Shown here piece after piece: positions 1-8,918 of a DNA stretch of 64,000 nucleotides. The DNA is from Atlantibacter subterraneus (GTDB taxonomy: Bacteria; Pseudomonadota; Gammaproteobacteria; Enterobacterales; Enterobacteriaceae). How positions within the stretch are numbered: position 1 is the first letter of the stretch; each line of letters opens with the position of its first letter. The notes beneath the pieces were generated by a model that worked only from the letters and a program-made list of their open reading frames with translations, searched no databases and was not told where the DNA came from. Where the stretch lies: assembly GCF_027853245.1 (NCBI RefSeq), contig NZ_JAPTZM010000001.1. One strand, 5' to 3'. Both the position numbers and the translations under genes were made by a program.

Positions 1-1521
1 TTCCAGCACCATGCGCGCCAGACGCGGGTCCACCGGCAGCTGCGACAGCTGGCGGCCCTGCGGGGTGAGTTTATAAACCGATGCCTGTTCGTCGGTGGTA
101 ATCGCCCCCAGCTCTTCCAGCAGTCGCACGCCGTCCTGGATGTTGCGCTTGTCCGGCGCTTCAACAAACGGAAACGCGGCGATGTCCCCCAGCCCCAGCG
201 CGGTCATCTGCAAAATGACCGACGCCAGGTTAGTGCGCAGAATTTCCGGATCGGTAAATTCCGGGCGCGACAGGAAATCGTCTTCCGAATAGAGACGAAT
301 ACAGATCCCTTCCGACACGCGGCCACAGCGGCCTTTACGCTGATTGGCGGAGGCCTGCGACACCGGCTCAATCGGCAGGCGCTGCACTTTCGTGCGGTAG
401 CTGTAGCGGCTGATGCGCGCCTGGCCCGGATCGATGACGTATTTAATGCCCGGCACGGTCAGCGAAGTTTCCGCCACGTTGGTCGCCAGCACGATGCGCC
501 GCCCGGTATGGGACTGGAAAATCCGGTTTTGCTCGCTGTTGGATAAGCGCGCGTAAAGCGGCAGCACTTCGGTGTGCGGCAGATTCAGCTTGTTCAGGCC
601 ATCGGCGGTATCGCGGATTTCCCGCTCGCCGCTCATAAAGATCAGAATATCGCCGGGCGCTTCGTGGCTTAGCTCATCAACGGCATCAAAAATCGCCTGC
701 AGCTGATCGCGCTCGGTATCGTCGGCGTCTTCGACAATGGGGCGATAGCGCACTTCCACCGGGTAGGTGCGCCCGGAGACTTCAATAATCGGCGCATGAT
801 TAAAGTGGCGCGAAAAGCGTTCCGGATCGATGGTCGCCGAGGTGATAATCACCTTGAGATCCGGACGACGCGGCAGCAGCTCTTTCAGATAGCCGAGCAG
901 GAAATCGATGTTCAGGCTGCGTTCGTGCGCCTCATCAATAATCAGCGTGTCGTACTGCATCAGCAGCCGGTCCTGCTGGATTTCCGCCAGCAGGATCCCG
1001 TCGGTCATCAGTTTGACCTGGGTGGATTCGCTGACGTGATCGCTAAACCGCACCTTATAACCCACCGCGCCGCCCGGCTCGGTTTTCAGCTCATCGGCAA
1101 TACGGTTCGCCACGGTACGCGCCGCCAGACGGCGCGGCTGGGTATGGCCGATGAGCCCGGTAATACCGCGCCCCAGCTCCATACAAATTTTCGGCAGCTG
1201 GGTGGTTTTCCCCGAGCCGGTTTCCCCGGCGACAATCACCACCTGGTTATCGCTAATAGCGGCCAGGATGTCGTCTTTTTTCTGGCTGACCGGCAGATTA
1301 TCCGGGTAGGTAATCTCAGGGCGTGCGGCAAGGCGCAGCTGAACTTTCCCTGCCGCTTCGTTAATTTGCTGATCCAGCTCGGCAAAAATGGCCTGCTGGG
1401 CATCAGGATTTTTCACTTTTTTCGCGCCATGCAGACGGCGCGCGAAACGCTGGCGATCTTTCAGCATCAGCGTATCAAGGCGCGCCATCAGCGCGTTCAG
1501 ATTCAGTTTTTTGGTTTCCAT
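1..1521 (-). CDS. hrpA: ATP-dependent RNA helicase HrpA (5' part, truncated by window edge)
   Basis: DEAH-box helicase that resolves stalled or collided ribosomes in E. coli. About 507 of the usual ~1300 residues lie in the window; the C-terminal part runs off the left edge. Read on the minus strand from ATG at 1521, the protein has Walker A GETGSGKTTQ near residue 100, the DEAH box in IIDEAHERSLN, motif III SAT and motif VI QRKGRCGR, in the normal order. The frame is open to base 1 with no stop. It is divergent from azoR, as in E. coli. Identification is firm from continuous similarity to E. coli HrpA. Confidence 0.95.
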   Translation of the reverse strand, partial: METKKLNLNALMARLDTLMLKDRQRFARRLHGAKKVKNPDAQQAIFAELDQQINEAAGKVQLRLAARPEITYPDNLPVSQKKDDILAAISDNQVVIVAGETGSGKTTQLPKICMELGRGITGLIGHTQPRRLAARTVANRIADELKTEPGGAVGYKVRFSDHVSESTQVKLMTDGILLAEIQQDRLLMQYDTLIIDEAHERSLNIDFLLGYLKELLPRRPDLKVIITSATIDPERFSRHFNHAPIIEVSGRTYPVEVRYRPIVEDADDTERDQLQAIFDAVDELSHEAPGDILIFMSGEREIRDTADGLNKLNLPHTEVLPLYARLSNSEQNRIFQSHTGRRIVLATNVAETSLTVPGIKYVIDPGQARISRYSYRTKVQRLPIEPVSQASANQRKGRCGRVSEGICIRLYSEDDFLSRPEFTDPEILRTNLASVILQMTALGLGDIAAFPFVEAPDKRNIQDGVRLLEELGAITTDEQASVYKLTPQGRQLSQLPVDPRLARMVLE

Positions 1522-1723
1522 GGTGCTTTTAAACGTTAGGTGCACAAGGTGTTAAGGCGTCGAGCGCGATGCGGCGTAGAGTACCACATCGCTCAATCCC
1601 ACGCCTTGTTCAATAAATTCGAACATAGGAATCGATATATTGCGCTATCACTGCAATCGGATTGTGAATAAAGTGTTTTCAAGCAAGGGGCACCCCCCGA
1701 TCACTAAATAAAAGGAACCACCC

Positions 1724-2329
1724 ATGAGCAAAGTATTAGTTCTCAAATCAAGCATTTTGGCAGGGTATTCACAGTCTAACCAGTTGTCTGATTATTTTGT
1801 CGACCAGTGGCGCGAGCAGCACAGCGCGGATGAAATCACCGTGCGCGACCTGGCGGCAAACCCGATCCCGGTACTGGACGGTGAACTGGTTGGCGCGCTG
1901 CGTCCGAGCGATGCCCCGCTGACTCCGCGTCAACAGGACGCGCTGGCGCTGTCTGATGAACTGATTGCCGAGCTGAAAGCCCATGACGTGATTGTTATTG
2001 CGGCACCGATGTACAATTTCAACATCCCGACCCAGCTGAAAAACTATTTTGACCTGGTGGCCCGCGCGGGTGTGACCTTCCGTTATACCGAAAAAGGGCC
2101 GGAAGGGCTGATTACCGGTAAACGTGCAATTGTGCTGTCCAGCCGTGGCGGTATCCATAAAGACACCCCAACCGACCTGATTGCGCCGTACCTGAGCCTG
2201 TTCCTTGGCTTTATCGGCATCACTGATGTGAACTTCGTGTTCGCGGAAGGCATTGCCTACGGTCCGGAAGTGGCGACCAAAGCGCAGACTGACGCCAAAG
2301 CGGCGATTGATAGCCTGGTTGCAGCCTAA
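1724..2329 (+). CDS. azoR: FMN-dependent NADH:quinone oxidoreductase / azoreductase AzoR
   Basis: Flavodoxin-fold cytosolic enzyme (201 aa, usual length) that reduces quinones and azo compounds with NADH and FMN; older annotations call it acyl carrier protein phosphodiesterase. The N-terminal strand MSKVLVLKSS, the FMN-contacting MYNFNIP motif (about residues 95-101) and the SSRGG loop (about 140) are all present. The start is preceded by AAAGGAA at 1711-1717. It is monocistronic, divergent from hrpA, and followed by a strong terminator. The C-terminal half has no unusual change. Confidence 0.96.
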   Translation: MSKVLVLKSSILAGYSQSNQLSDYFVDQWREQHSADEITVRDLAANPIPVLDGELVGALRPSDAPLTPRQQDALALSDELIAELKAHDVIVIAAPMYNFNIPTQLKNYFDLVARAGVTFRYTEKGPEGLITGKRAIVLSSRGGIHKDTPTDLIAPYLSLFLGFIGITDVNFVFAEGIAYGPEVATKAQTDAKAAIDSLVAA

Positions 2330-2357
2330 GTTTCAACGTTTAATTTGTTTTCCAGCA

Positions 2358-2382
2358 AGTGGGCCTCGCGCCCACTTTTTTT
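2358..2382 (+). terminator. Rho-independent terminator of azoR
   Basis: Seven-base-pair stem (AGTGGGC / GCCCACT, arms 2358-2364 and 2370-2376) with a CTCGC loop, followed by seven T residues. It lies 28 bp after the azoR stop and separates azoR from the fimbrial operon. Confidence 0.9.
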
Positions 2383-2834
2383 ATGCCTTTTCCTGTCTAT
2401 TTTTCCCGAATGCGCCAGCCGTCATTATTAATCACTCCATCAGCAACTATAAACGTTCACCCACCCTCAAATAAATAACAACAAGCATTAAGTCACTCTA
2501 TTAATATTAAATTTCAACAGTTGAAAAACTACCATAAAAATATTAACTCAACCGTCTTTTGCGCACCAGCAAAATATAGTCACTCACTCTTAACCACGCT
2601 AAATTTAATTTCTTTTTGTGTATTTAAGTACATCAAATATAAATATTTGTATTTTTTTGGACTATAACAACATTGCAATAACCATGCGCCATGATAAAAA
2701 TGGCACCGCTTTGGAATAATATTATTCGCAAGCAAGCACAATAAAAATTCCCCGCCACCGCGATGCCGTGACCGTTAATTAATTAACACTGGCAATGAAT
2801 GGCTGTTTTTCAGGATATGAATAAGGAGATTAAT
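2383..2834 (+). promoter_or_regulatory. AT-rich leader/promoter region of the fimbrial operon
   Basis: About 450 bases without a supported gene, strikingly A/T-rich from about 2420 to 2760 compared with the GC-rich coding DNA on either side. It holds a 16-bp AT palindrome (CAAATAT-AA-ATATTTG, 2634-2649) followed by a T run. AAGGAG at 2823-2828 is the ribosome site of the major subunit. AT-rich leaders of this kind are typical H-NS targets (inference). I found no fimS-like inverted repeats and no fimB/fimE-type recombinase gene, so phase variation by inversion is not supported here. Confidence 0.6.
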
Positions 2835-3380
2835 ATGAATAAATGTTTATTAGCAATGACCGTTACGGCACTTATTACCGGCAGCGCAATGATGACCGCT
2901 TCGGCGGCAACCGTGACGGTTAATGGCGGCACCGTGAATTTTAAAGGTGAAGTTGTTAACGCCGCCTGCGCAGTATCCGCGAAATCCGTTGACCAGACGG
3001 TCACGCTCAGCCAGGTCCGTACCGTACGTCTGGCGACATCCGGACAATTGGCAAATCAGAAAGAGAGTTTCACCATCGATCTGGAAGACTGTGACACTAC
3101 CGTAGCCACCTCTGCGGCGGTTATTTTTAACGGTCAGGAGGACGCTAGTGCGGCTGGCGCGCTCGCCAATACCGCAGGTGCGGGTTCCGCTGGTCACGTC
3201 GCCCTTCAGTTGTTCGGGCCGGACGGCAACAAACTGGCGATTGGCGATACCTCCTCCACTGTAACGCTGGTTGACGGCTCTAACGTCATCCCATTGAGCG
3301 TTGACTACATCGCCACCGATGACGCCGCCACACCGGGCAACGTGGCCGCCGTCGCCACCTTCAATATGGTTTATTCCTGA
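2835..3380 (+). CDS. Type 1-like major fimbrial subunit (FimA family)
   Basis: Pilin that polymerises into the fimbrial rod by donor-strand exchange. The 181-residue protein has a Sec signal (MNKCLLAMTV... to TASA/AT), then the FimA pattern: GEVVNAACAVS with the first disulfide cysteine, LEDCDT with the second, and the C-terminal beta-zipper AVATFNMVYS with penultimate Tyr. Start 2835 was chosen over upstream in-frame ATG/GTG codons because AAGGAG sits 6 bp ahead and the signal peptide begins there. It is first in the operon and is followed by a hairpin terminator, which would make it the most expressed product. The family is clear; it is not exact FimA of E. coli. Confidence 0.9.
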   Translation: MNKCLLAMTVTALITGSAMMTASAATVTVNGGTVNFKGEVVNAACAVSAKSVDQTVTLSQVRTVRLATSGQLANQKESFTIDLEDCDTTVATSAAVIFNGQEDASAAGALANTAGAGSAGHVALQLFGPDGNKLAIGDTSSTVTLVDGSNVIPLSVDYIATDDAATPGNVAAVATFNMVYS

Positions 3381-3393
3381 TTGTAAGCACTGC

Positions 3394-3420
3394 AAGGCTC
3401 CGCGCTATGCGGAGCCTTTT
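3394..3420 (+). terminator. Intra-operon hairpin terminator after the major pilin gene
   Basis: Eight-base-pair GC-rich stem (GGCTCCGC / GCGGAGCC, arms 3396-3403 and 3409-3416), loop GCTAT, then a short TTTT followed by C residues. The weak U tract suggests partial termination, which would give more pilin mRNA than distal mRNA and would also protect the pilin transcript 3' end. Confidence 0.75.
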
Positions 3421-3443
3421 CCCCCTTAAGCAGTGGAGGCGAT

Positions 3444-4001
3444 ATGCGGCCAGTGATACGGCGATACGGTTACAGTCCTTTAATTTTACTCACTTTTATT
3501 GTTTCAACTTCCGCCCAGGCCAAAACGGATTACGGCGGTTTTCGGGACGGCGATGTGCGCTTTTATGGCCAGGTGGTGAATGCGGCCTGTTCGGTGGCGC
3601 TGGAAAGCCGTAACCAGGTGGTGGAGATGGGGCAAGTGCGCAGTAACCGCTTTCGCTCGATCGGCGAGTGGCAGGATCCGCATCCGTTTCGCATCAAGCT
3701 GGAAGACTGCTCCACCAATGTCAGCCAGAGCGTGGGCGTGATGTTTTCCGGCGAAACCGACGGCAAGGACCCGCTGGTATTTCAGGCTGGCTTCGGCGCG
3801 GGGGCGGCAGAAGGCGTGGGAATAGGCATTTCAGACGCCACAGGACAACTGTTAGCGCCCAACCTCGCCCCAACCCGATATACCGCGCTTCAGGAGGGAG
3901 AAACGGTTCTGAGCTATATCGCCCGCTACCGCGCCACCCGCCGCGACGTCAAAGCCGGGGATGCCAGCGCCCAGGTATGGTTCAGCCTTTTTTATCAGTA
4001 A
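3444..4001 (+). CDS. FimI-like fimbrial protein
   Basis: Pilin-domain protein of 185 aa placed like fimI, between the major pilin and the chaperone. It has a signal peptide ending in SAQA, GQVVNAACSVALES with the first Cys, IKLEDCSTNVS with the second, and a C-terminal AQVWFSLFYQ zipper. FimI in E. coli ends or regulates rod growth at the outer membrane (family knowledge). GGAGG at 3434-3438 precedes the ATG. It closely parallels the preceding pilin, as expected for a duplicated subunit. Confidence 0.85.
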   Translation: MRPVIRRYGYSPLILLTFIVSTSAQAKTDYGGFRDGDVRFYGQVVNAACSVALESRNQVVEMGQVRSNRFRSIGEWQDPHPFRIKLEDCSTNVSQSVGVMFSGETDGKDPLVFQAGFGAGAAEGVGIGISDATGQLLAPNLAPTRYTALQEGETVLSYIARYRATRRDVKAGDASAQVWFSLFYQ

Positions 4002-4016
4002 ATAAGCGAGTCAGTA

Positions 4017-4709
4017 ATGGAAACCCATCAGGTTAACCCCCTTTGTACGATAGCGTGCTTACTCAGCCTGTGCGCCGTAAATTGCGCCTATGCCGGCGGC
4101 GTCGCGCTGGGAGCTACCCGTGTTATTTATCCGCAGGGCGACAAACAGATATCGTTGCCGTTGACCAACTCCTCGGACAGCACCAATTTTCTGATTCAGT
4201 CATGGGTCAGCGACGCCGCAGGAAAAAAATCGGCGGATTTCGTGATAACCCCGCCGCTGTTCGTGATGCATCCCAAAAAAGAAAACACCTTGCGCATTAT
4301 GTATGTCGGGCCTGACTTACCACAGGATCGGGAAAGTGTGTTTTACCTCAACAGTAAAGCCATCCCCTCAGTGGACAAAGCAAAGTTGACGGGCAGCAAT
4401 CTGCAAATCGCTACCCAGAGCGTCATCAAGCTGTTTGTCAGGCCGAAAAACTTGCCGACGCCGTCGGTGGAGTCCCCAAAAACGCTGCACTGCCAGGCAT
4501 CCGGCGGCAAAGTCATGTTGAGCAACCCCTCACCTTACTACATCACGCTGGTGCAGTTTTATTCCGGCGGCACGAAGCTACCTAATTCCATGGTCGCGCC
4601 GAAGGGCAGCCTGACGGTGGATATCCCCGGCGGAAAAAGCGGCAGCGTCACCTTCCAGACGTTGAATGATTTCGGGGCCAATACCCCGACACAGACCTGC
4701 GCAGGTTGA
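4017..4709 (+). CDS. Periplasmic fimbrial chaperone (FimC/PapD family), first copy
   Basis: Binds pilin subunits in the periplasm and hands them to the usher. It has 230 aa, with a signal peptide ending CAYA. The mature protein starts GVALGATRVIYP like FimC, with the anchoring Arg (TRVIYP) and the second anchoring Lys in IKLFVRP; the alternating hydrophobic stretch NTLRIMYVG is the G1 donor strand. The C-terminal domain ends TLNDFGANTP. The usher frame follows immediately. The ribosome site is weak, so translation may be coupled to the preceding gene. Confidence 0.92.
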   Translation: METHQVNPLCTIACLLSLCAVNCAYAGGVALGATRVIYPQGDKQISLPLTNSSDSTNFLIQSWVSDAAGKKSADFVITPPLFVMHPKKENTLRIMYVGPDLPQDRESVFYLNSKAIPSVDKAKLTGSNLQIATQSVIKLFVRPKNLPTPSVESPKTLHCQASGGKVMLSNPSPYYITLVQFYSGGTKLPNSMVAPKGSLTVDIPGGKSGSVTFQTLNDFGANTPTQTCAG

Positions 4710-4732
4710 GCGCAACACACTGGTGCAAACGC

Positions 4733-7345
4733 ATGACGTGTCATAATTTAATAAAAATCAACGGCTTTTCTTTCTCGTCGCTGGCCCTTGCGCTGGCTGG
4801 CGTACTGATTTATCACCGGGGCTATGCGGAAAACTATTTTAATCCGGCGTTTCTTGCTAACGATCCCGCCGCGGTGGCCGATTTATCGCGTTTCGAAGGC
4901 AACGGTCAGGCCCCCGGCAATTACCGGGTTGAGGTCTGGCTGAACGGCGCGTTTCTCGCGACCCGTGATGTCACCTTTTACGCGCGACCGGGCAACGCAG
5001 CGGGTCAACACGATGATACCGGCCTTGTCGCCTGCCTGACGCCAAAGGCGCTGGGCGCGATGGGCGTTAATATTCAGGCTTTTCCCGCGCTGGCTAAAAC
5101 GCCCCAGGACAAATGCGCCGATATTGAAAAAGCGATACCGTCCGCCACCAGCAGCTTTGATTTTGAAAAGCTGCATCTGGACATCAGCATTCCCCAGGCG
5201 GCGATGCAGAACCGCGCCAGAGGCTATATTTCCCCGGACCAGTGGGATGAAGGCATTAACGCCATGCTGCTGAACTACCACTTCACCGGTGCCAACAGCC
5301 GCGACCATACTCAGGGCGGTAGGTCCAATAGCAACTATTTTCTCGGTCTGAATAGCGGGCTTAACCTTGGTGCCTGGCGTCTGCATGATTCCTCATCATG
5401 GAGTTACGACAGCTCACGCCAGGGCGGGAAAGATGACTGGGAGCATATCAGCACCTATGTGGAGCGGTCGGTGGCTCCGCTGAAAGGTGAACTGACGGTG
5501 GGCGAAAGCTATACCCCGTCCGATGTGTTCGACAGCGTGCCGTTTCGCGGGGTCCAGCTTGCATCGGATGACAATATGCTACCGGACAGCCAGCGCGGCT
5601 TCGCGCCGACCATTCGCGGCATCGCCAAAAGCAACGCCCAGGTCACCGTGAAGCAAAACGGTTACGTGGTTTACCAGAGCTACGTCACCCCTGGCGCGTT
5701 CGTGATTGACGATCTGTTTCCCACCTCGTCGAGCGGTGATCTGGTGATTGAAGTCAAAGAGGCGGACGGCAGTGTAACTCGCTATTCGGTGCCCTATTCC
5801 GCCGTTCCGGTCCTCCAGCGCGAGGGCCGCGTCAAATACGCTGTGACCGCCGCAGAATTTCGCGGCAACAGCGCCGAACAGAATGACGTCAAGTTTGTCC
5901 AGGGCACGATTATTGTCGGGCTGCCGAACGGCATCACGCTCTACGGCGGCAGCCAGGCGTCAAATAACTATGCGGCTTTCGCGCTTGGGACCGGCATCAA
6001 TATGGGCAACTTTGGCGCGGTATCAATGGATGTGACCCAGGCGCACAGTAAACTGGCGGACGACTCCACGCATGACGGGCAGTCGTTGCGGTTCCTGTAT
6101 GCCAAATCCCTGAACGATTACGGCACCAACTTCCAGCTGTTGGGCTACCGCTACTCCACCTCCGGGTTCTATACCCTGGACGATACTGCGTATAAGCATA
6201 TGCGCGGTTATACCGTCGACCCGGATGACAGTAAGGATGATGACCTGCCAGACTGGGCCAACTACTACAACCTGTATTACAGCAAGCGCGGCAAAGTTCA
6301 GCTCAGTATTTCCCAACAGCTTAACGATTATGGTTCGCTGTTTGTGACCGGCAGCCAGCAAACCTACTGGCACACCGATGGGAAAGACTCCCTGTTGCAG
6401 GTGGGCTGGAGCGGCACCATAAACAGTATTTCCTACAGCCTGTCGTACAACTACAGCAAGGGCGTCGGCGCGCCGGAGGGCGACCAAATCTATGCGCTGA
6501 ATATCTCCCTGCCGCTCAGCCAGTGGCTACATCCCGGCGGAGATGTCACCCGCAGTCTTAATAGCGCCTATGCCACCTACAGCATGAATACCGATAAGCA
6601 CGGCAATACCAGTCAGAACGCCGGGCTCAACGGCACGCTGCTGGAGAGCAACAACCTCAGCTACAACGTCCAGCAGGGTTACCAGAACCATAGTAACGGC
6701 GCGAATGGGACGGCGAGCATGCAGTATAACGGCGCGTATGGCAACGCCGACATTGGCTACAACTACAACAGTAACGGCGATTACCAGCAGGTTAACTATG
6801 GCCTGAGCGGCGGCGTAGTCGCCCATGCCAACGGCGTAACGTTAAGCCAGCCGCTGGGCGATACCAATGTACTGATCGCCGCGCCGGGTGCCAGCGACGT
6901 TAAAGTGGAAAACGAGACCGGCATCCGCACCGACTGGCGTGGCTACGCCGTAGTGCCGTACGCCACCACCTACCGGCAAAACCGCATGGCGCTGGATACC
7001 AATTCCATGGCCGATAACCTCGATATTGACGACGCGGTGACTAACGTAGTGCCTACCAAAGGCGCACTGGTGCGGGCGGAATTTAAAGCCCGGGTCGGCG
7101 AGCGGGCGTTACTGCGTATTCTGCACAACGGCAACCCGGTACCTTTCGGCGCGGTGGTTTCACGCAGCGATAACGGCGGCGATAGCATCGTTGGCGATGA
7201 GGGCGAGGCGTATATGGCAGGTCTGGCCCGGGAAGGCAGTTTACAGGTGAAATGGGGCGCATCGGCGGATAAGCAGTGCGTGGCGCACTATACGATTGCG
7301 GAAACCAAACAAGCCCTGGTACGCCAGGAAGTGGGATGTCGTTAA
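4733..7345 (+). CDS. Outer membrane fimbrial usher (FimD/PapC family)
   Basis: Outer-membrane beta-barrel pore that assembles and secretes fimbrial subunits. About 870 aa, the usual length. A signal segment (GFSFSSLALALAGVL...) is followed by the periplasmic N domain YFNPAFLANDP...ADLSRFE, the barrel with the plug region (SPTIRGIAKSNAQVTV-type segment), and C-terminal domains that include the FGAVV and GQVKW-like motifs and paired cysteines near the end (KQCVAHY, EVGCR). A TTG at 4706 would overlap the chaperone stop, but I prefer ATG 4733 because it directly precedes a good signal sequence. Function is certain at family level. Confidence 0.92.
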   Translation: MTCHNLIKINGFSFSSLALALAGVLIYHRGYAENYFNPAFLANDPAAVADLSRFEGNGQAPGNYRVEVWLNGAFLATRDVTFYARPGNAAGQHDDTGLVACLTPKALGAMGVNIQAFPALAKTPQDKCADIEKAIPSATSSFDFEKLHLDISIPQAAMQNRARGYISPDQWDEGINAMLLNYHFTGANSRDHTQGGRSNSNYFLGLNSGLNLGAWRLHDSSSWSYDSSRQGGKDDWEHISTYVERSVAPLKGELTVGESYTPSDVFDSVPFRGVQLASDDNMLPDSQRGFAPTIRGIAKSNAQVTVKQNGYVVYQSYVTPGAFVIDDLFPTSSSGDLVIEVKEADGSVTRYSVPYSAVPVLQREGRVKYAVTAAEFRGNSAEQNDVKFVQGTIIVGLPNGITLYGGSQASNNYAAFALGTGINMGNFGAVSMDVTQAHSKLADDSTHDGQSLRFLYAKSLNDYGTNFQLLGYRYSTSGFYTLDDTAYKHMRGYTVDPDDSKDDDLPDWANYYNLYYSKRGKVQLSISQQLNDYGSLFVTGSQQTYWHTDGKDSLLQVGWSGTINSISYSLSYNYSKGVGAPEGDQIYALNISLPLSQWLHPGGDVTRSLNSAYATYSMNTDKHGNTSQNAGLNGTLLESNNLSYNVQQGYQNHSNGANGTASMQYNGAYGNADIGYNYNSNGDYQQVNYGLSGGVVAHANGVTLSQPLGDTNVLIAAPGASDVKVENETGIRTDWRGYAVVPYATTYRQNRMALDTNSMADNLDIDDAVTNVVPTKGALVRAEFKARVGERALLRILHNGNPVPFGAVVSRSDNGGDSIVGDEGEAYMAGLAREGSLQVKWGASADKQCVAHYTIAETKQALVRQEVGCR

Positions 7346-7346
7346 A

Positions 7347-8363
7347 ATGGCCAAATTATTTGTTTTGTTCGTTATGTCGATGTGGTGTGCGTTAAGTTGG
7401 GCGGGACCGTGTGCGCCCGCCTCGGGTTCGCCTTACATATATCATTATGATTACGGTACAAAAACTATTACTAATCCAGATGAAAATAAAGCCGGAACAT
7501 TCTATCCCGATGCCTATACATGGAATTTAGGAGGTGATTATCCAGTAACATGTTCCTGTTCAGCTTCATATACATCGACTTATTTTACGACAACGACAAC
7601 CCTGCCCATGGGACATTATGGTAACGGCTTACAGTTTTTCAAAGTTAATGATTACCTCGAAGTCGCCACTGAAGTTTATATCGCCGGGACACTACATATA
7701 TATAAACCAACGCCTTTGACGGCATTTTCCAACCAACAAAACTGGTCACCGGCTTGTAATACACCTATTAACTATAGTACCGGCTCTAGCGGTAAGCTTT
7801 CATTATATTTAACGAAATCCTTTATCGGTTCGACATCTTTTTCCGCTACAGTTTTCTCTATCTATGGAACGACCACGCCAAATGACCCTATCGGGCCGGT
7901 AGCGTTAAGTGTTGTCTCCATTAGCGGCAACGTCGTTGTTCCGCAAAACTGCGTGATTAATGCAGGCCAGACTGTCGTGGTGGATTTCGGCACATTATTA
8001 AGCGCCGATTTCAAAACTGCGGGTCAGAAACCTAATGGCTTTACCGATAAATCTTTTAACGTCCCGATTAAATGCACCAATATTGGCGCGTCGGTAAATC
8101 TGAAATTAACTATTCAGGCCACACCGACTCCCCAATATACCCAGGCAATCGCCAGTGATAACCCGGATGTGGGAATTGAAGTGACCAATTCACAGGGCAC
8201 CGTGCTCACACCCAATGATATCAACAGCATTATTCCCTTTATCACCGACTCGTCCGGCAATGCTGAGGTCACACTGAAAGCCTATCCCATCAGCACCACC
8301 GGTAAAGCGCCTGCTGAAGGGGTGTTTACCGCGCTGGCTACGTTACGTATTGATTTCGCGTAA
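7347..8363 (+). CDS. FimH-like two-domain fimbrial tip adhesin
   Basis: Tip protein expected to bind a host or surface ligand. 338 aa: signal peptide MAKLFVLF...LSWA, an N-terminal receptor-binding domain (to about residue 190) with cysteine pairs (GPCAPAS, TCSCSAS, SPACNTP), and a C-terminal pilin domain beginning about VVSISGNVVVPQNC and ending ALATLRIDFA. Start 7347 is one base past the usher stop and begins the signal sequence; the frame also extends upstream inside the usher gene. The lectin-domain part (about 7430-7870) is clearly more A/T-rich than the pilin-domain part and the rest of the operon. Ligand unknown. Confidence 0.87.
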   Translation: MAKLFVLFVMSMWCALSWAGPCAPASGSPYIYHYDYGTKTITNPDENKAGTFYPDAYTWNLGGDYPVTCSCSASYTSTYFTTTTTLPMGHYGNGLQFFKVNDYLEVATEVYIAGTLHIYKPTPLTAFSNQQNWSPACNTPINYSTGSSGKLSLYLTKSFIGSTSFSATVFSIYGTTTPNDPIGPVALSVVSISGNVVVPQNCVINAGQTVVVDFGTLLSADFKTAGQKPNGFTDKSFNVPIKCTNIGASVNLKLTIQATPTPQYTQAIASDNPDVGIEVTNSQGTVLTPNDINSIIPFITDSSGNAEVTLKAYPISTTGKAPAEGVFTALATLRIDFA

Positions 8364-8384
8364 TCAAAGAGGCAATGACTGACG

Positions 8385-8909
8385 ATGAAAAAATGCATTT
8401 TGCTCTGCGCGTTCGGGATTGCTCTGAGCCACCCGCTGGTAAAGGCGGCGGAAAATCTCAAGTTTACCGGCACCATTCTTCCTCCCACTTGCGAGGTCGA
8501 TACCACCAGCGCGCAGCAAACTATCGATCTTGGGCAATTTTCGCCACAGGATTTTCCAGTCACCGGATCCACTACCGCTGCCACCAGGTTCCAGATCAAA
8601 CTTAAAGCCTGCGGAAACGGCGCGTCCGGCTCGAAAGTATGGTTCACCGGTTCAGCGGACAACGACGATCCCACGCTGTTGGCAATCTCAGACACCGGAA
8701 CGGGTAACGCAATGGCAACGGGAATAGGTGTGCAAATCCTCGACAACTCGCAGCAGCCGATCGGCATCAATAACACCGGTTCCGCCGCTTACCCCTTGCA
8801 GGCCGGGGATAATACGCTGGATTTTTACCTGCGTTATAAATCCACCCTCCCTGTGGTGACGGCGGGAAACGCCACCGCCGTCATGTACTTTGACCTGACC
8901 TACCAGTAA
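8385..8909 (+). CDS. Minor fimbrial subunit (FimF/FimG-like), first
   Basis: Pilin-domain protein, 174 aa, with signal peptide ending VKA and mature start AENLKFTGTILPPTCEVDTT (first Cys). KACGNGASG carries the second Cys, and the C-terminal VMYFDLTYQ zipper is intact. Position after the adhesin matches fimF/fimG, which form the tip fibrillum linking adhesin to rod. I cannot tell from sequence alone whether it is the FimF or the FimG equivalent. Confidence 0.85.
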   Translation: MKKCILLCAFGIALSHPLVKAAENLKFTGTILPPTCEVDTTSAQQTIDLGQFSPQDFPVTGSTTAATRFQIKLKACGNGASGSKVWFTGSADNDDPTLLAISDTGTGNAMATGIGVQILDNSQQPIGINNTGSAAYPLQAGDNTLDFYLRYKSTLPVVTAGNATAVMYFDLTYQ

Positions 8910-8918
8910 GGAGCGGCG

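Noticed and set aside
796..1539. 247-residue open frame on the plus strand
   Set aside because: Antisense of hrpA, with no recognised motif.
2400..2834. Invertible fimS-like promoter switch
   Set aside because: No fimS-type inverted repeats and no fimB/fimE-like recombinase gene in the window; the only palindrome is a short AT one.
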